NCBI RefSeq assembly: GCF_030268085.1
Contig: NZ_BSDE01000003.1
Span: 1-64,000, forward strand
Direction: 5' to 3'
DNA from: Geothrix limicola
GTDB taxonomy: Bacteria > Acidobacteriota > Holophagae > Holophagales > Holophagaceae
Length of the DNA stretch: 64,000 nucleotides
A program made the translations under genes and the position numbers. Under the pieces are notes generated by a model. The model saw only the letters and a program-made list of their open reading frames with translations. It did no database searches and was not told where the DNA came from. This document shows positions 34,958 to 45,293 of this stretch, piece by piece. Within the stretch, counting starts at the first letter, position 1. Every line of letters starts with the position of its first letter.

Positions 34958-35813
34958 GGCGGGCCTCCGCGGACGCCAAGGCTGCGTCGTAGGCCGCGTC
35001 GTAGGCGGCCTGGATCTGCGCCCGTTCGGCGAGGAGCGCATCGAGGTCGGGGATGTGGTTGTCCCGCTCCAGCAGCACGGGCACCGGGCGGCCGAGGCGC
35101 GCGAGGGTCCACTGCATCAGTTCGATGACGGGGTCGATGACGTCGGCGCCATGGGTATCGATGGTGAGGTTGCCGAATTTTTTGTGCCCCGCGATGTGCA
35201 TCTGGGAGACCCGGTCCAGGGGCATGCGGGACAGCCAGGCCTTGGGATCGAAGCCGAAGTTGAGCGCGTTGACGTAGACGTTGTTGATGTCCAGCAGCCA
35301 GCCCACGTCCGCGCCCTCCAGCACCGTGCTGATGAAGTCGGCCTCGTCCATGTCGGAAGCCCCCAGCTCGGCGTAGTAGGTGATGTTTTCCAGCAGCAGC
35401 GGCACGGGCAGCCGGGACTGCAGGTCCCGCGCGCGGGCGATGGTGTGGCGCGCGGCCTCCCGCGTGAAGGGGAGCGGCAGCAGTTCGTGCAGGCAGTTCG
35501 CGTCCACCCGGGTGAAGCAGAGGTGCTCGGAATGCCAGGGCGTGCCAGTGCGGAGGAGGAAGTCCCCCAGGTCCTGGAGGTAGGTCTCGTCCCAGGGATC
35601 GTAGCCACCCACGGACATGGTCAGTCCGTGGGTGAGCACCGGATCCCGATCGAGGATGGCGCAGGCCAGCCGGTGCTGGCGGCCCCCGTCCCCAACCACG
35701 TTCTCAGGACAGGTTTCCCAGAAGGGTACGCCGTGGCCTTCCCTCCGTGCGACCTCTTCGAGGTGCGGACGGCGCAGCCCGAGGCCGACGCCGTGGAAAC
35801 GGTCCTGAGTCAC
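34950..35813 (-). CDS. hvfB: DUF692 multinuclear non-heme iron oxygenase (HvfB/BufB-like)
   Basis: 287-residue TIM-barrel enzyme. MNIO-family blocks are intact: GVGLGLRRPH, ETCPEN, THGLTMSVGG, WHSEHLCF, LLENITYY, LLDINNVYVN, MHIAGH and DTHGADV, containing the expected His/Asp/Glu iron ligands. Family members convert peptide cysteines to thiooxazole or oxazolone-thioamide groups that bind copper. The Cys-repeat peptide encoded directly upstream is the obvious substrate. The start is GTG; its GGAGG overlaps the TAG stop of hvfA, so the two are translationally coupled. The exact modification here is inference. Confidence 0.92.
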   Translation of the reverse strand: MTQDRFHGVGLGLRRPHLEEVARREGHGVPFWETCPENVVGDGGRQHRLACAILDRDPVLTHGLTMSVGGYDPWDETYLQDLGDFLLRTGTPWHSEHLCFTRVDANCLHELLPLPFTREAARHTIARARDLQSRLPVPLLLENITYYAELGASDMDEADFISTVLEGADVGWLLDINNVYVNALNFGFDPKAWLSRMPLDRVSQMHIAGHKKFGNLTIDTHGADVIDPVIELMQWTLARLGRPVPVLLERDNHIPDLDALLAERAQIQAAYDAAYDAALASAEARHA

Positions 35814-35822
35814 GGCAGCCTC

Positions 35823-36176
35823 CTACGACTTCTTGTCCTTGCCGCAGGAGCCTTCCTTCTTGTCCTTCCCGCAGCTGCCGTCCTTCTTGTCCTTCCCGCA
35901 GGAACCGTCCTTCTTCATCTTCTTGTCCTTGCTGCCGCAGGAACCCTTGCCGCAGGAACCGTCCTTGGACTTGGCATCCTTCGCCTTCGCCTTGGCGGGG
36001 GCCTTGCCCTCCTCCTTTGCGTCCTTGGCATCCTTGGTACCGCATCCACCGGCCTGGCTGAGGGCGGCCTCGCTTCCGAAGGCGTCGACGGGGGTGGCGC
36101 CGAGGGTGGGGGAGCCCGCGGCCGTCAGGGACCCGGCGGCGAAGAGGGTGGCGGCACCGATGAGCTTCGTGATCAT
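35823..36176 (-). CDS. hvfA: HvfA-like exported Cys-repeat precursor peptide (copper-binding RiPP candidate)
   Basis: 117 residues from the ATG at 36176 with GGAGG upstream. A Sec-type signal (ITKLIGAATLFAAGSLTAAG) is followed by a spacer and a Lys/Asp-rich tail carrying five GSCG units (DGSCG, KGSCG, DGSCG, DGSCG, EGSCG), most followed by KDKK; one more cysteine lies in GGCGTK. Characterised HvfA peptides have EGKCG repeats whose cysteines are modified by HvfB-HvfC. Here lysine is replaced by serine in every unit. Expected role: periplasmic copper chelator or buffer. The operon order hvfA-hvfB-hvfC is conserved. Confidence 0.85.
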   Translation of the reverse strand: MITKLIGAATLFAAGSLTAAGSPTLGATPVDAFGSEAALSQAGGCGTKDAKDAKEEGKAPAKAKAKDAKSKDGSCGKGSCGSKDKKMKKDGSCGKDKKDGSCGKDKKEGSCGKDKKS

Positions 36177-36338
36177 GAATCCTCCATGCGGACAGAGCCG
36201 CGGCGGGGGGCGCACGGCGACCCCACGTGTGATGGAACGCGACCCGATCCCCCCGATTTGGAGGAGCGATCGAGACCGTGTTGCTGTTCCTAACCCTTGG
36301 GGTGCGGGTTCATCGAGCTTTGTGACATTTTTTTATGT
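36177..36338. other. Upstream region of the hvf-like operon
   Basis: 162 bases without a gene. It must hold the promoter of the hvf-like operon on the minus strand. No standard sigma-70 promoter stands out and I could not place an ECF promoter with confidence. A small inverted repeat GACAT-N6-ATGTC lies at its right end, just past the DCC gene stop, and may act as a weak terminator. Confidence 0.4.
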
Positions 36339-36740
36339 CTATGCCTCGAACCGCTCGTCCAGCACGGCTTTATCCATTGGACAAGCTCGTCTTGCGGGCC
36401 GGATCCAGGCGATGAACCGGTAGGCCCCATCGCGCAGCCAGGTTGGAATCCAGGCCAGAACCACCCCCACCCGCCGCCAGGCCGGGCCCATCCGCTTCAG
36501 GACGTGAATCGCCGCCTCGGAGCGGGTCAGCAGCTCCCCCTCGGGCGTCAGCACCACGAGGCTGTCGGGAAGCCCACGCCACCGGGAGGCGGGCACCAGC
36601 CGCGTGAAGGTGCTTCCAAACAGGGGTGCGAAGTGGATGCGACCGGAGCTGTCATGACGGGCCACGAATCGCGCCGCGCCGCTGCAGAAGCCGCAGTCGC
36701 CATCGTAGAAGAGCCGGGTCAGCCCTTGATCAGCACCCAT
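36339..36740 (-). CDS. DCC-family thiol-disulfide oxidoreductase-like protein (DUF393)
   Basis: 133 residues. The N terminus carries the family signature FYDGDCGFC (about residues 11-19), a thioredoxin-like DxDCxxC motif. SSGRIHFAPLFGS and a 'SEAAIHVLKRMG' helix follow, then a hydrophobic YRFIAWIRPARR segment typical of DUF393. The function is unknown; family members may act on thiols. Its ATG lies 22 bases inside the end of the UPF0016 gene, so the two are coupled. The reading frame above 36740 is shadow sequence. Confidence 0.85.
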   Translation of the reverse strand: MGADQGLTRLFYDGDCGFCSGAARFVARHDSSGRIHFAPLFGSTFTRLVPASRWRGLPDSLVVLTPEGELLTRSEAAIHVLKRMGPAWRRVGVVLAWIPTWLRDGAYRFIAWIRPARRACPMDKAVLDERFEA

Positions 36741-36988
36741 AGCCCCACCGCGATGAAGGCCACGCCCGCCACCCACTTGATGGCCGCCTCGGGGATGAAC
36801 CTGAAGAGCACGCCGCCGACCGCGACGCCGATGGCCGTGGCGCACACCAGAGCCGCGCTGGCGGCGAGGAAGACGGTCCAGACCTGGCCGCTGCGCACGG
36901 TGGCCGTCATCGCCGCGAGCTGCGTCTTGTCGCCGACCTCGGCGAGGAAGACGGTGCCGAAGGTGGTCCAGAAGAGGGATCGATTCAT
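36719..36988 (-). CDS. Single-domain UPF0016/GDT1 membrane protein
   Basis: 89 residues with three hydrophobic helices. The first carries the signature EVGDKTQLAAM (about residues 17-27), the E-x-G-D-K-T/S ion-binding motif of the GDT1/TMEM165/MneA family of Mn2+/Ca2+ exporters. Most homologues have two such repeats; this one has a single copy and would need to dimerise. AAGG-type ribosome-binding sequence precedes the ATG. It is divergent from rnd and followed by the DCC gene. Confidence 0.88.
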   Translation of the reverse strand: MNRSLFWTTFGTVFLAEVGDKTQLAAMTATVRSGQVWTVFLAASAALVCATAIGVAVGGVLFRFIPEAAIKWVAGVAFIAVGLWVLIKG

Positions 36989-37055
36989 CGTGTTTCCTTG
37001 GAATTCCTGTGGACTGTACAGGGTAACGGACTGTCATCTGCGGCACACTGGAGGG

Positions 37056-38003
37056 ATGGTGCTTGATCACTTCGACCTCCCCACGACCTACGTGGACACG
37101 CCGGAAAAGCTGCAGGAGGCGCTGCCCCAGTGGCATGCGGCGGGCCTGCTGTCGGTGGACATCGAGTGCAGCCTCACCGGCGTCCACCACTGCGTGCTGG
37201 CGCTCATGCAGGTGGCGACCCACGACCAGGCCTGGCTCGTGGATCCCCTGCCGCTGGAGGATTTCATGCGCCCCGCCCTGCAGGCCATGGCCCAGGTGCC
37301 CTGGATCGTCCATGACTTCTCCGGCGACGGCATCGTCTTCAAACGCCTCTACGACGTGGTGCCCGAGAGCATCTTCGACACCATGCTGCTCTCCCGGGCC
37401 CTGGGCTACCCTCAGCCGGGGCTCAAGACCATGGCCAAGCTCAAGCTGGGGCTCGACATCCCCAAGGAGGAGCAGGATTCCAACTGGATGATCCGCCCCC
37501 TGCGCGAGGCCCAGATCAGCTACGCCAGCCGTGACGCCGCCCTGTTGCTGCCCCTTCTGCGCATCCTGGCCGATGAATGCGATGCCCACCGGGATCATCC
37601 CGAGATCGGCCCCCGCCTCGCCAGCCTGCCCAAGGAGATGCGCCACCTGCTCAAGCGTGTGCGGGCCTACACGCCCCCCAAGCACGATCCCGTCGTGGAC
37701 AAGATCCGGCACCTGGGCGACCTGGCCGTGGAGCGCGCCCTCAAGCTGACGGCCCTGCGCTGGGCCTGGGGCAACGAGGGGGACGTGGGTGCCGTCATGG
37801 AACTGGGCAATCGCTGGCTCACAGCGCGGCTCACCCATCCGCCCACCTCCAAGGAGGCCCTGGAGCGCACCATCGCCAACCCCCGGTTCCGCCGCAAACG
37901 GCTGGACGCCCTTTGGGCCGTGTTCAGCGAGGGGATGGTGGAAACTCAGGATGACCCGGAATCTCCCGATGGATTGATCTGGAACAACCCTGGACGGCCA
38001 TGA
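37056..38003 (+). CDS. rnd: Ribonuclease D-like 3'-5' exoribonuclease
   Basis: 315 residues. The DEDD exonuclease domain shows SVDIECSLTG (D-x-E, Exo I, about residues 32-41), IVHDFSGDGIVFKRLY (Exo II, about 88-103) and ISYASRDAALLLPLL (Exo III Y-x3-D, about 155-170). An HRDC-like C-terminal region follows. It acts on 3' ends of tRNA and other stable RNAs. The ATG sits directly against GGAGGG, so the GTG one codon later may be the true start. The longer open frame to the left is not supported. Its stop overlaps fliW in an ATGA. Confidence 0.9.
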   Translation: MVLDHFDLPTTYVDTPEKLQEALPQWHAAGLLSVDIECSLTGVHHCVLALMQVATHDQAWLVDPLPLEDFMRPALQAMAQVPWIVHDFSGDGIVFKRLYDVVPESIFDTMLLSRALGYPQPGLKTMAKLKLGLDIPKEEQDSNWMIRPLREAQISYASRDAALLLPLLRILADECDAHRDHPEIGPRLASLPKEMRHLLKRVRAYTPPKHDPVVDKIRHLGDLAVERALKLTALRWAWGNEGDVGAVMELGNRWLTARLTHPPTSKEALERTIANPRFRRKRLDALWAVFSEGMVETQDDPESPDGLIWNNPGRP

Positions 38004-38434
38004 CCCCCGAACCCGAAACGACCAAGCCCGCCTCTCCCTTCTTCGAAGAAGGGGTCGTCCTGACCTTCCCCAAGGGCCTGCTCGGCTTCGAACAGCTCAC
38101 GAGCTACCGGCTCGTGGAGCCGCAGGACGCCTACCCCCTCAAATTCCTCCAGTCCACCGAGGCCGAAGAGGTGTCCTTCATCTGCATCGATCCCGTGGCC
38201 GTAAAGAAGGACTACGAGGTGTCGTTGAGCGATGAGGAGGCCCAGGCCCTCGGCCTGGAATCCCCCGAGGACGCCCTCATTCTCACCCTCGTGGTGGTGC
38301 CCGAGAACCCCCGGCACATGACGACGAACCTGGCCGGCCCCCTGGTGGTGAACGTGAAGACGCGCGTGGGCTACCAGATCATCCTCAGTTCGGAGACGTT
38401 CCCCCTCCGGTTCCCGATCCTCGTCCAAGACTGA
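38000..38434 (+). CDS. fliW: Flagellar assembly factor FliW
   Basis: 144 residues matching FliW: FPKGLLGFEQLTSYRLVEP (about residues 22-40), PLKFLQSTEAEEVSFICIDP and LTLVVVPENPRHMTTNLAGPLVVN. In the known partner switch FliW binds CsrA and relieves translational repression of flagellin until free flagellin titrates FliW away. CsrA is the next gene, 16 bases on, as expected. No flagellin or hook genes are in the window. Confidence 0.95.
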   Translation: MTPEPETTKPASPFFEEGVVLTFPKGLLGFEQLTSYRLVEPQDAYPLKFLQSTEAEEVSFICIDPVAVKKDYEVSLSDEEAQALGLESPEDALILTLVVVPENPRHMTTNLAGPLVVNVKTRVGYQIILSSETFPLRFPILVQD

Positions 38435-38450
38435 AGCCGGGAACCCGCCC

Positions 38451-38702
38451 ATGCTCGTCATCACCCGAAAGCCGGATCAGTCCATCGTCATTGGCGGCGA
38501 GGTGGAGGTCGTCGTCCTCGGGATCACGAAGGATGGCGTCCGCCTGGGCATCAAGGCCCCGCGCAGCGTGCAAGTGCATCGGCGCGAGGTTTTCGAGGCT
38601 ATCGCCGCCGAGAACCGCGCCGCCACCACCGCCAAGGCCCCCGTGCAGGATGCGGCCGCCCTGCTCCGGGCCGCTCAAGTCCGCAAGCCCCACATCCGAT
38701 AA
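38451..38702 (+). CDS. csrA: Carbon storage regulator / translational regulator CsrA
   Basis: 83 residues beginning MLVITRKPDQSIVIGGEVEVVVLG, split here as MLVITRKPDQS then IVIGG, followed by VRLGIKAPRSVQVHRREVFEAI: the canonical RNA-binding beta strands and helix. It binds GGA motifs in mRNA leaders. The C-terminal tail (about residues 50-83) is somewhat long and Ala-rich, the region where FliW contacts CsrA in other bacteria. It is coupled to fliW upstream and to a small motility gene downstream. Confidence 0.95.
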   Translation: MLVITRKPDQSIVIGGEVEVVVLGITKDGVRLGIKAPRSVQVHRREVFEAIAAENRAATTAKAPVQDAAALLRAAQVRKPHIR

Positions 38703-38720
38703 GGCCCTGTCGAGGTCTCT

Positions 38721-38894
38721 ATGGAAATCAGCGCCGCAGGGCTTGCTGCCGAGGTTCAGGCGAACACCCAGAACCAGGTGGCCGTCAGCGTCCTGAAGAA
38801 ATCCTTGGATATCCAGGCCGAGCAGGGCGCCGAAATGGCCAAGATGGTCGCCCAGGCCGCCGGCGTGGGCCAGCGGGTGGACCAGTACGCCTGA
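38721..38894 (+). CDS. Small YjfB-like putative motility protein
   Basis: 57 residues read directly from the sequence, from ATG 38721 (GAGG upstream) to TGA 38894. It has NQVAVSVLKKSLDIQAEQG in the middle and ends MVAQAAGVGQRVDQYA, matching the short YjfB_motility family (PF14070) by its 'vLKkalDiq...G..ll..l' pattern and length. The location 18 bases after csrA and fliW supports a flagellar link. The molecular function of the family is unknown. Confidence 0.72.
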   Translation: MEISAAGLAAEVQANTQNQVAVSVLKKSLDIQAEQGAEMAKMVAQAAGVGQRVDQYA

Positions 38895-38916
38895 GGCAGG
38901 ATAGGGCCGTTCGGAT

Positions 38917-41748
<2,832 letters not shown>

Positions 41749-41793
41749 GGTTTCCCCAGCTTACGCCAATTTTTCGCTTTTGCGAATTGTGTC

Positions 41794-41799
41794 TAAAAT
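41794..41799 (+). promoter_or_regulatory. -10 element for a possible leaderless CHAD-kinase mRNA
   Basis: TAAAAT in an AT-rich island between the divergent uvrA and CHAD genes. It ends 6 bases before the ATG, with no Shine-Dalgarno sequence in between. Transcription would start at about the A of the start codon. A poor -35 (TTTCGC) lies 16 bases upstream. Confidence 0.45.
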
Positions 41800-41805
41800 C
41801 ATCAG

Positions 41806-42714
41806 ATGCATCCAGCCGACCTGGCGATCCTGCTTCACCGCGCCCTCGAGGTCCGGTTGGCGCGCCTGCAGGAACTGCTCAGGACCGATGATTGGGCCGC
41901 TGAGGCCGAACAGCTCCACCAGGTGCGGGTTTCGTCCCGCCGCCTCGGCGCCGTGCTGGATCTCGTGGATGCAGAGGTCTACCCCGGCCACAAGGGTCAG
42001 CGCCGCGCCCTGAAGGACCTGGTGGACATCCTGGGCCTGCCCCGCGAACTCGACGTCCACGCGGAATTCCTGAAGGCCCGCCACCTCGAGGCCGCCACCC
42101 CCGCCCAGGCCGCCGTGCTGGAGCACCTGCTCGAAGGGGTCGACCATCGCCGCGCCAAGGCCCGCCGCGCCATGGGCAAAGCCCTGGAGCGCCTGCGCCT
42201 GCCGGACCTTCGCCGCCTCCTCGACGTGCGTGCCCTTCAGCAGCCCTTCCAGGCCACCTCCCTGCAGGAGGCCGCCTGGGCCTGCCTGGAACCCCGCGTC
42301 TCCGCGGCCCTGGAGCCCCTGCCCGCCCTGGTCGCCCACGAGGATCCCGCAGCCCTCCACAAGGGCCGGGTCCGCCTCAAGAAACTGCGCTATGCCGTCG
42401 AGGCCCTCGAAAGCGCCTTCGCCGAATCACCCGAGGCCGTACTTGGAGACTTGCGGGCGCTTCAGACCATCCTCGGGGAGCACCACGACCTCGCCGCCCT
42501 GGAGGCCCTGCTCTGGGAAGTCGAAGGCGAGCTTCGGGCGCGCACGCGGCCCACCCTATGTGCCGGCGTGCTCGACCTTCTCGGAACCGTGGCCGAGGCC
42601 CGCCGCGCGGCCTTCGACCGCTTTGCCGCCCTCGCCCAGCCGCTGGGTTCCGCTGTCCTCGCCCGCGCCCTTCGAGCCGCGCTCGGTCTGCCCCTTGAGG
42701 AAACCCTCGCATGA
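41806..42714 (+). CDS. CHAD-domain protein
   Basis: 302 residues, all helical. The N-terminal HQVRVSSRRLGAVLDLV (about 44-60) is the conserved CHAD core, with further basic residues in VDHRRAKARRAMGKALERL and VRLKKLRYAVEALE, and the ILGEHHDLAALEALL block. CHAD domains bind polyphosphate through such arginine and lysine faces. No CYTH/triphosphatase domain is fused or adjacent. The downstream histidine kinase overlaps its stop (ATGA), so this protein may feed polyphosphate status into that kinase; that is inference. Confidence 0.9.
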   Translation: MHPADLAILLHRALEVRLARLQELLRTDDWAAEAEQLHQVRVSSRRLGAVLDLVDAEVYPGHKGQRRALKDLVDILGLPRELDVHAEFLKARHLEAATPAQAAVLEHLLEGVDHRRAKARRAMGKALERLRLPDLRRLLDVRALQQPFQATSLQEAAWACLEPRVSAALEPLPALVAHEDPAALHKGRVRLKKLRYAVEALESAFAESPEAVLGDLRALQTILGEHHDLAALEALLWEVEGELRARTRPTLCAGVLDLLGTVAEARRAAFDRFAALAQPLGSAVLARALRAALGLPLEETLA

Positions 42715-44330
42715 GTTTCTGGCGGATGCGGATTCGACCCCTGGCCTGGATGCGCAGCCTGCACGCCAAGCTCTTCGTTCTCCTCGGGCTCGTCACCAGC
42801 GTGCTCACCGTGGCCGTGGCCTACTCCATCACCCGCAACAGCCGCCGGGAACTGGAGAGCTATTCGCGCAAGCTCACCATCGAAACGGCCCTCACGGTGG
42901 AGACGGACATCGTCGAGCGCGATCCCACCTTCAAGGATCCAGACAAGCTCGACCAGCTGCTGGAGAGCATCGCCGGCCCGGACCGCAGCATCTTCCAGAT
43001 CGATGTCTTCAAGCGCGTGGGCAAGGGCTCCGAGGTCGAACTCGTCCGCTCCTCCGGCGAAGAGGACAAGGTGGAGTGGGGCTCGGAAATCGGATCCTAC
43101 CTCTCCCTGCCCGGGCCCCAGGCCGAACTGGTGGACCTGGATCCCGCCGGGCGCGCCTGGAAGGTCTACCTGCCCATCCACACCCACAAGCCCGGCCAAC
43201 CGCCCATCGGCCTCATCCGCGCCTACTGCGACCTGGAGCGCTGGGAGGTGGTCTGGACCAACAACTTCAACAAGACCCTGCACACCCTCCCCGGCGTACT
43301 GATGGGCGAGTTCATCCTCCTCTGGCTCATCCTCCGCGTGCTCATCAGCGATCCCATCGAGGGCCTGGTCCTCACCATGCAGCGCCTGGAGCAGGGCGAG
43401 GCCAACGCCCGCGCCCCCGTGCGCCGCAGCGACGAACTGGGCCTCATCGCCGCCCGCTTCAACGACATGGCCGGGCGCATCGAACAGGCCGCCGAGGAAC
43501 GCGAGACCCTCATCCGCGAGATCCGCGGTCTGAACGCCAACCTCCAGGGCCGCATCGACGAGGCCCTGTCCGAACTCCAGGCCAAGAACCGCGAACTGGC
43601 CGCCCTGGTGGAACGCAACGCCCTCCTGCGCGAGGAACTCGGCGCCCAGGAACGGCTCGCCGTCGCCGGCCAGCTGACGGCCACCTTCGCCCACGAGGTG
43701 GGCACGCCGCTCAACCTCGTGACGGGCCACCTCCAGCTGCTCGAAGGCCAGAAGGACCTGCCGGACAAGACCCGTGAAAGGCTGGGCGTCATCGGCGGCC
43801 AGATCAAGCGCGTGGGCGACATCGTGCGCCGCATGCTGGACCTCACCCGCCGTCCCCAGCTCGATCGGCAGTCCCAGTCCTTCTCCGCCCTCCTGCTGGA
43901 TCTGCAGCAGCTGTGGACCCCCACCCTGACAGCCCACGGCGTCACGGTCACCGCCCAGGCCCCCGCGGACTGCCTCCTGAATGTGGACCGCAAGCAGATG
44001 GAGCAGCTCTTCCTCAATCTCATGAACAACGCGGTGGACGCCATGCCCGGCGGCGGCGCCGTCACCCTCAGTGCCCAACTCTCCGAGGAAAGCACCCCTG
44101 GCGGGCAGTGGTGGGAGTTCCGCTTCCATGATTCGGGGCTGGGTATTCCCGCCGACCTGCTGAGCCAGGTCTTCCGCCCCATGTTCACCACCAAGCCCGA
44201 GGGGCGCGGCACGGGCCTGGGCCTCAGCATCTGCCGCGAGATCGTGCGCGGCCACGGCGGCGAAATCCGCATCGAAAGCACCGAAGGCCAGGGCACCTGC
44301 GTCGTGTTCACCCTGCCGGGAGCCGCCTAG
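42711..44330 (+). CDS. Membrane sensor histidine kinase with HAMP domain
   Basis: 539 residues. Membrane helix 1 (LFVLLGLVTSVLTVAVAY, about 17-34) and helix 2 (GVLMGEFILLWLILRVLI, about 195-212) flank a periplasmic sensor region. HAMP follows (DPIEGLVLTMQRLEQGE), then a coiled coil (about 255-310), the H-box TFAHEVGTPLN with the phospho-accepting His (about 327), N-box NLMNNAVDAM, and G-boxes DSGLGIP and GRGTGLGLSI. No response regulator is adjacent, so it is an orphan here. It is translationally coupled to the CHAD gene. Confidence 0.92.
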   Translation: MSFWRMRIRPLAWMRSLHAKLFVLLGLVTSVLTVAVAYSITRNSRRELESYSRKLTIETALTVETDIVERDPTFKDPDKLDQLLESIAGPDRSIFQIDVFKRVGKGSEVELVRSSGEEDKVEWGSEIGSYLSLPGPQAELVDLDPAGRAWKVYLPIHTHKPGQPPIGLIRAYCDLERWEVVWTNNFNKTLHTLPGVLMGEFILLWLILRVLISDPIEGLVLTMQRLEQGEANARAPVRRSDELGLIAARFNDMAGRIEQAAEERETLIREIRGLNANLQGRIDEALSELQAKNRELAALVERNALLREELGAQERLAVAGQLTATFAHEVGTPLNLVTGHLQLLEGQKDLPDKTRERLGVIGGQIKRVGDIVRRMLDLTRRPQLDRQSQSFSALLLDLQQLWTPTLTAHGVTVTAQAPADCLLNVDRKQMEQLFLNLMNNAVDAMPGGGAVTLSAQLSEESTPGGQWWEFRFHDSGLGIPADLLSQVFRPMFTTKPEGRGTGLGLSICREIVRGHGGEIRIESTEGQGTCVVFTLPGAA

Positions 44331-44350
44331 ATTCGGGCGAAAGGGGTTGC

Positions 44351-44743
44351 ATGAAGATCGAACTCACGAGCGTCCTGGTGAACGACCAGGCCCACGCCCT
44401 GGCCTTCTACACGGAAGTGCTCGGCTTCATGCAGAAGCGCAACATCCCGCTGGGGGAAGTCCGATGGCTGACCGTCGTCTCCGCCGAGGGACCCGACCAT
44501 GTGGAGCTGCTGCTGGAACCCAACAGCAACCCTGCGGCCAGGACCTACCAGCGGGCCCTCCTCGAACAGGGGATCCCGCTGACCGCCTTCCGCGTGGCCG
44601 ACCTCGATTCCGAGTACGTCCGTCTGAAATCCCTCGGTGTGTCCTTCTCCATGAATCCCACCGACGTGGGCATGGCCTCCCTGGCCGTCTTCGACGACAC
44701 CTGCGGCAACCTCATCCAGATCTACCAGGCTAAGAACGACTGA
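44351..44743 (+). CDS. VOC-family (glyoxalase/bleomycin-resistance-like) protein
   Basis: 130 residues with the repeated beta-alpha-beta-beta-beta VOC fold: SVLVNDQAHALAFYTEVLGF near the start, DHVELLLEPN, then FRVADLDSEYVRLKSLGVSFS and DDTCGNLIQIYQ. The metal-site residues of the fold (H in DHVELL, and E/Q near the C terminus) are partly present. Members include dioxygenases and detoxifying lyases; the substrate is unknown. A ribosome-binding AGGGG lies upstream. The 3' end overlaps the convergent PilZ gene by 14 bases. Confidence 0.88.
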   Translation: MKIELTSVLVNDQAHALAFYTEVLGFMQKRNIPLGEVRWLTVVSAEGPDHVELLLEPNSNPAARTYQRALLEQGIPLTAFRVADLDSEYVRLKSLGVSFSMNPTDVGMASLAVFDDTCGNLIQIYQAKND

Positions 44744-45248
44744 CGCCCTGCCGGATCCGTTCGCGGATGAACTGCTGCAGCCGTGCCTCGTCCCCGGTCT
44801 TGAATCGCAGGAACTCCAGCTTCGCCTGGTTCGCGTGGAGCCCCCGCAGCACGGCCTCCTGCACGTCGACGACCTCCGCCTGATCCGGGAGCTGCACCTG
44901 GAGCCGCAGGATGTCGCCGGGCTCGAAGCGGATTTCCGTGCCAAGGGAACAACCGGCCATGGATAGGTCCGTGAGCGTGCCCTGGCCCTGCCGCGTTCCG
45001 AGAGAAAGCGTCACCGCCAGGTCGATCGGCAGACGCTCGTACTCGCGCCGATCCTCGTCGATCCGCGTGTAGGTGACGCCTTTCTGGAGGCGGTGGAACC
45101 GGTGCCGGCAGAGCTGGCAGCGAAAGGGGTAGACGGCGAACGAACTGAACAGGCGGTCCAGCAGGCCCGTCCTACGGGAGCGGCGGACATAGTCGCTGTG
45201 GCAGGCAGGGCAGGTCAGGGGTGCGGGATGGTCTGGATCGGTGGACAT
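44730..45248 (-). CDS. Zinc-ribbon PilZ-domain protein
   Basis: 172 residues. The N terminus is a four-cysteine zinc ribbon: CPACHSDYVRR (about 14-24) and FRCQLCRHRF (about 43-52). The PilZ domain follows with RREYERLPIDLAV (RxxxR c-di-GMP motif, about 68-80) and LTDLSMAGCSLGT, matching the second D/NxSxxG motif. Both binding motifs are intact, so c-di-GMP binding is likely. Such proteins link c-di-GMP to motility or surface behaviour. No fusion to an output domain. Confidence 0.88.
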   Translation of the reverse strand: MSTDPDHPAPLTCPACHSDYVRRSRRTGLLDRLFSSFAVYPFRCQLCRHRFHRLQKGVTYTRIDEDRREYERLPIDLAVTLSLGTRQGQGTLTDLSMAGCSLGTEIRFEPGDILRLQVQLPDQAEVVDVQEAVLRGLHANQAKLEFLRFKTGDEARLQQFIRERIRQGVSRS

Positions 45249-45293
45249 GGTCGGGCCCTATGGTTGGCTGAGGATGGCGGAAAGGCTGGCGAC

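Noticed and set aside
36322-36337. GACAT-N6-ATGTC repeat considered as a regulator box for the hvf-like operon
   Set aside because: It lies about 150 bases upstream of hvfA and right after the DCC stop, so a weak terminator or chance AT-rich repeat is more likely.
36297-37055. N-terminal extension of the rnd frame
   Set aside because: It covers the DCC and UPF0016 genes on the other strand; GGAGGG at the 37056 ATG and the RNase D family length support the short form.
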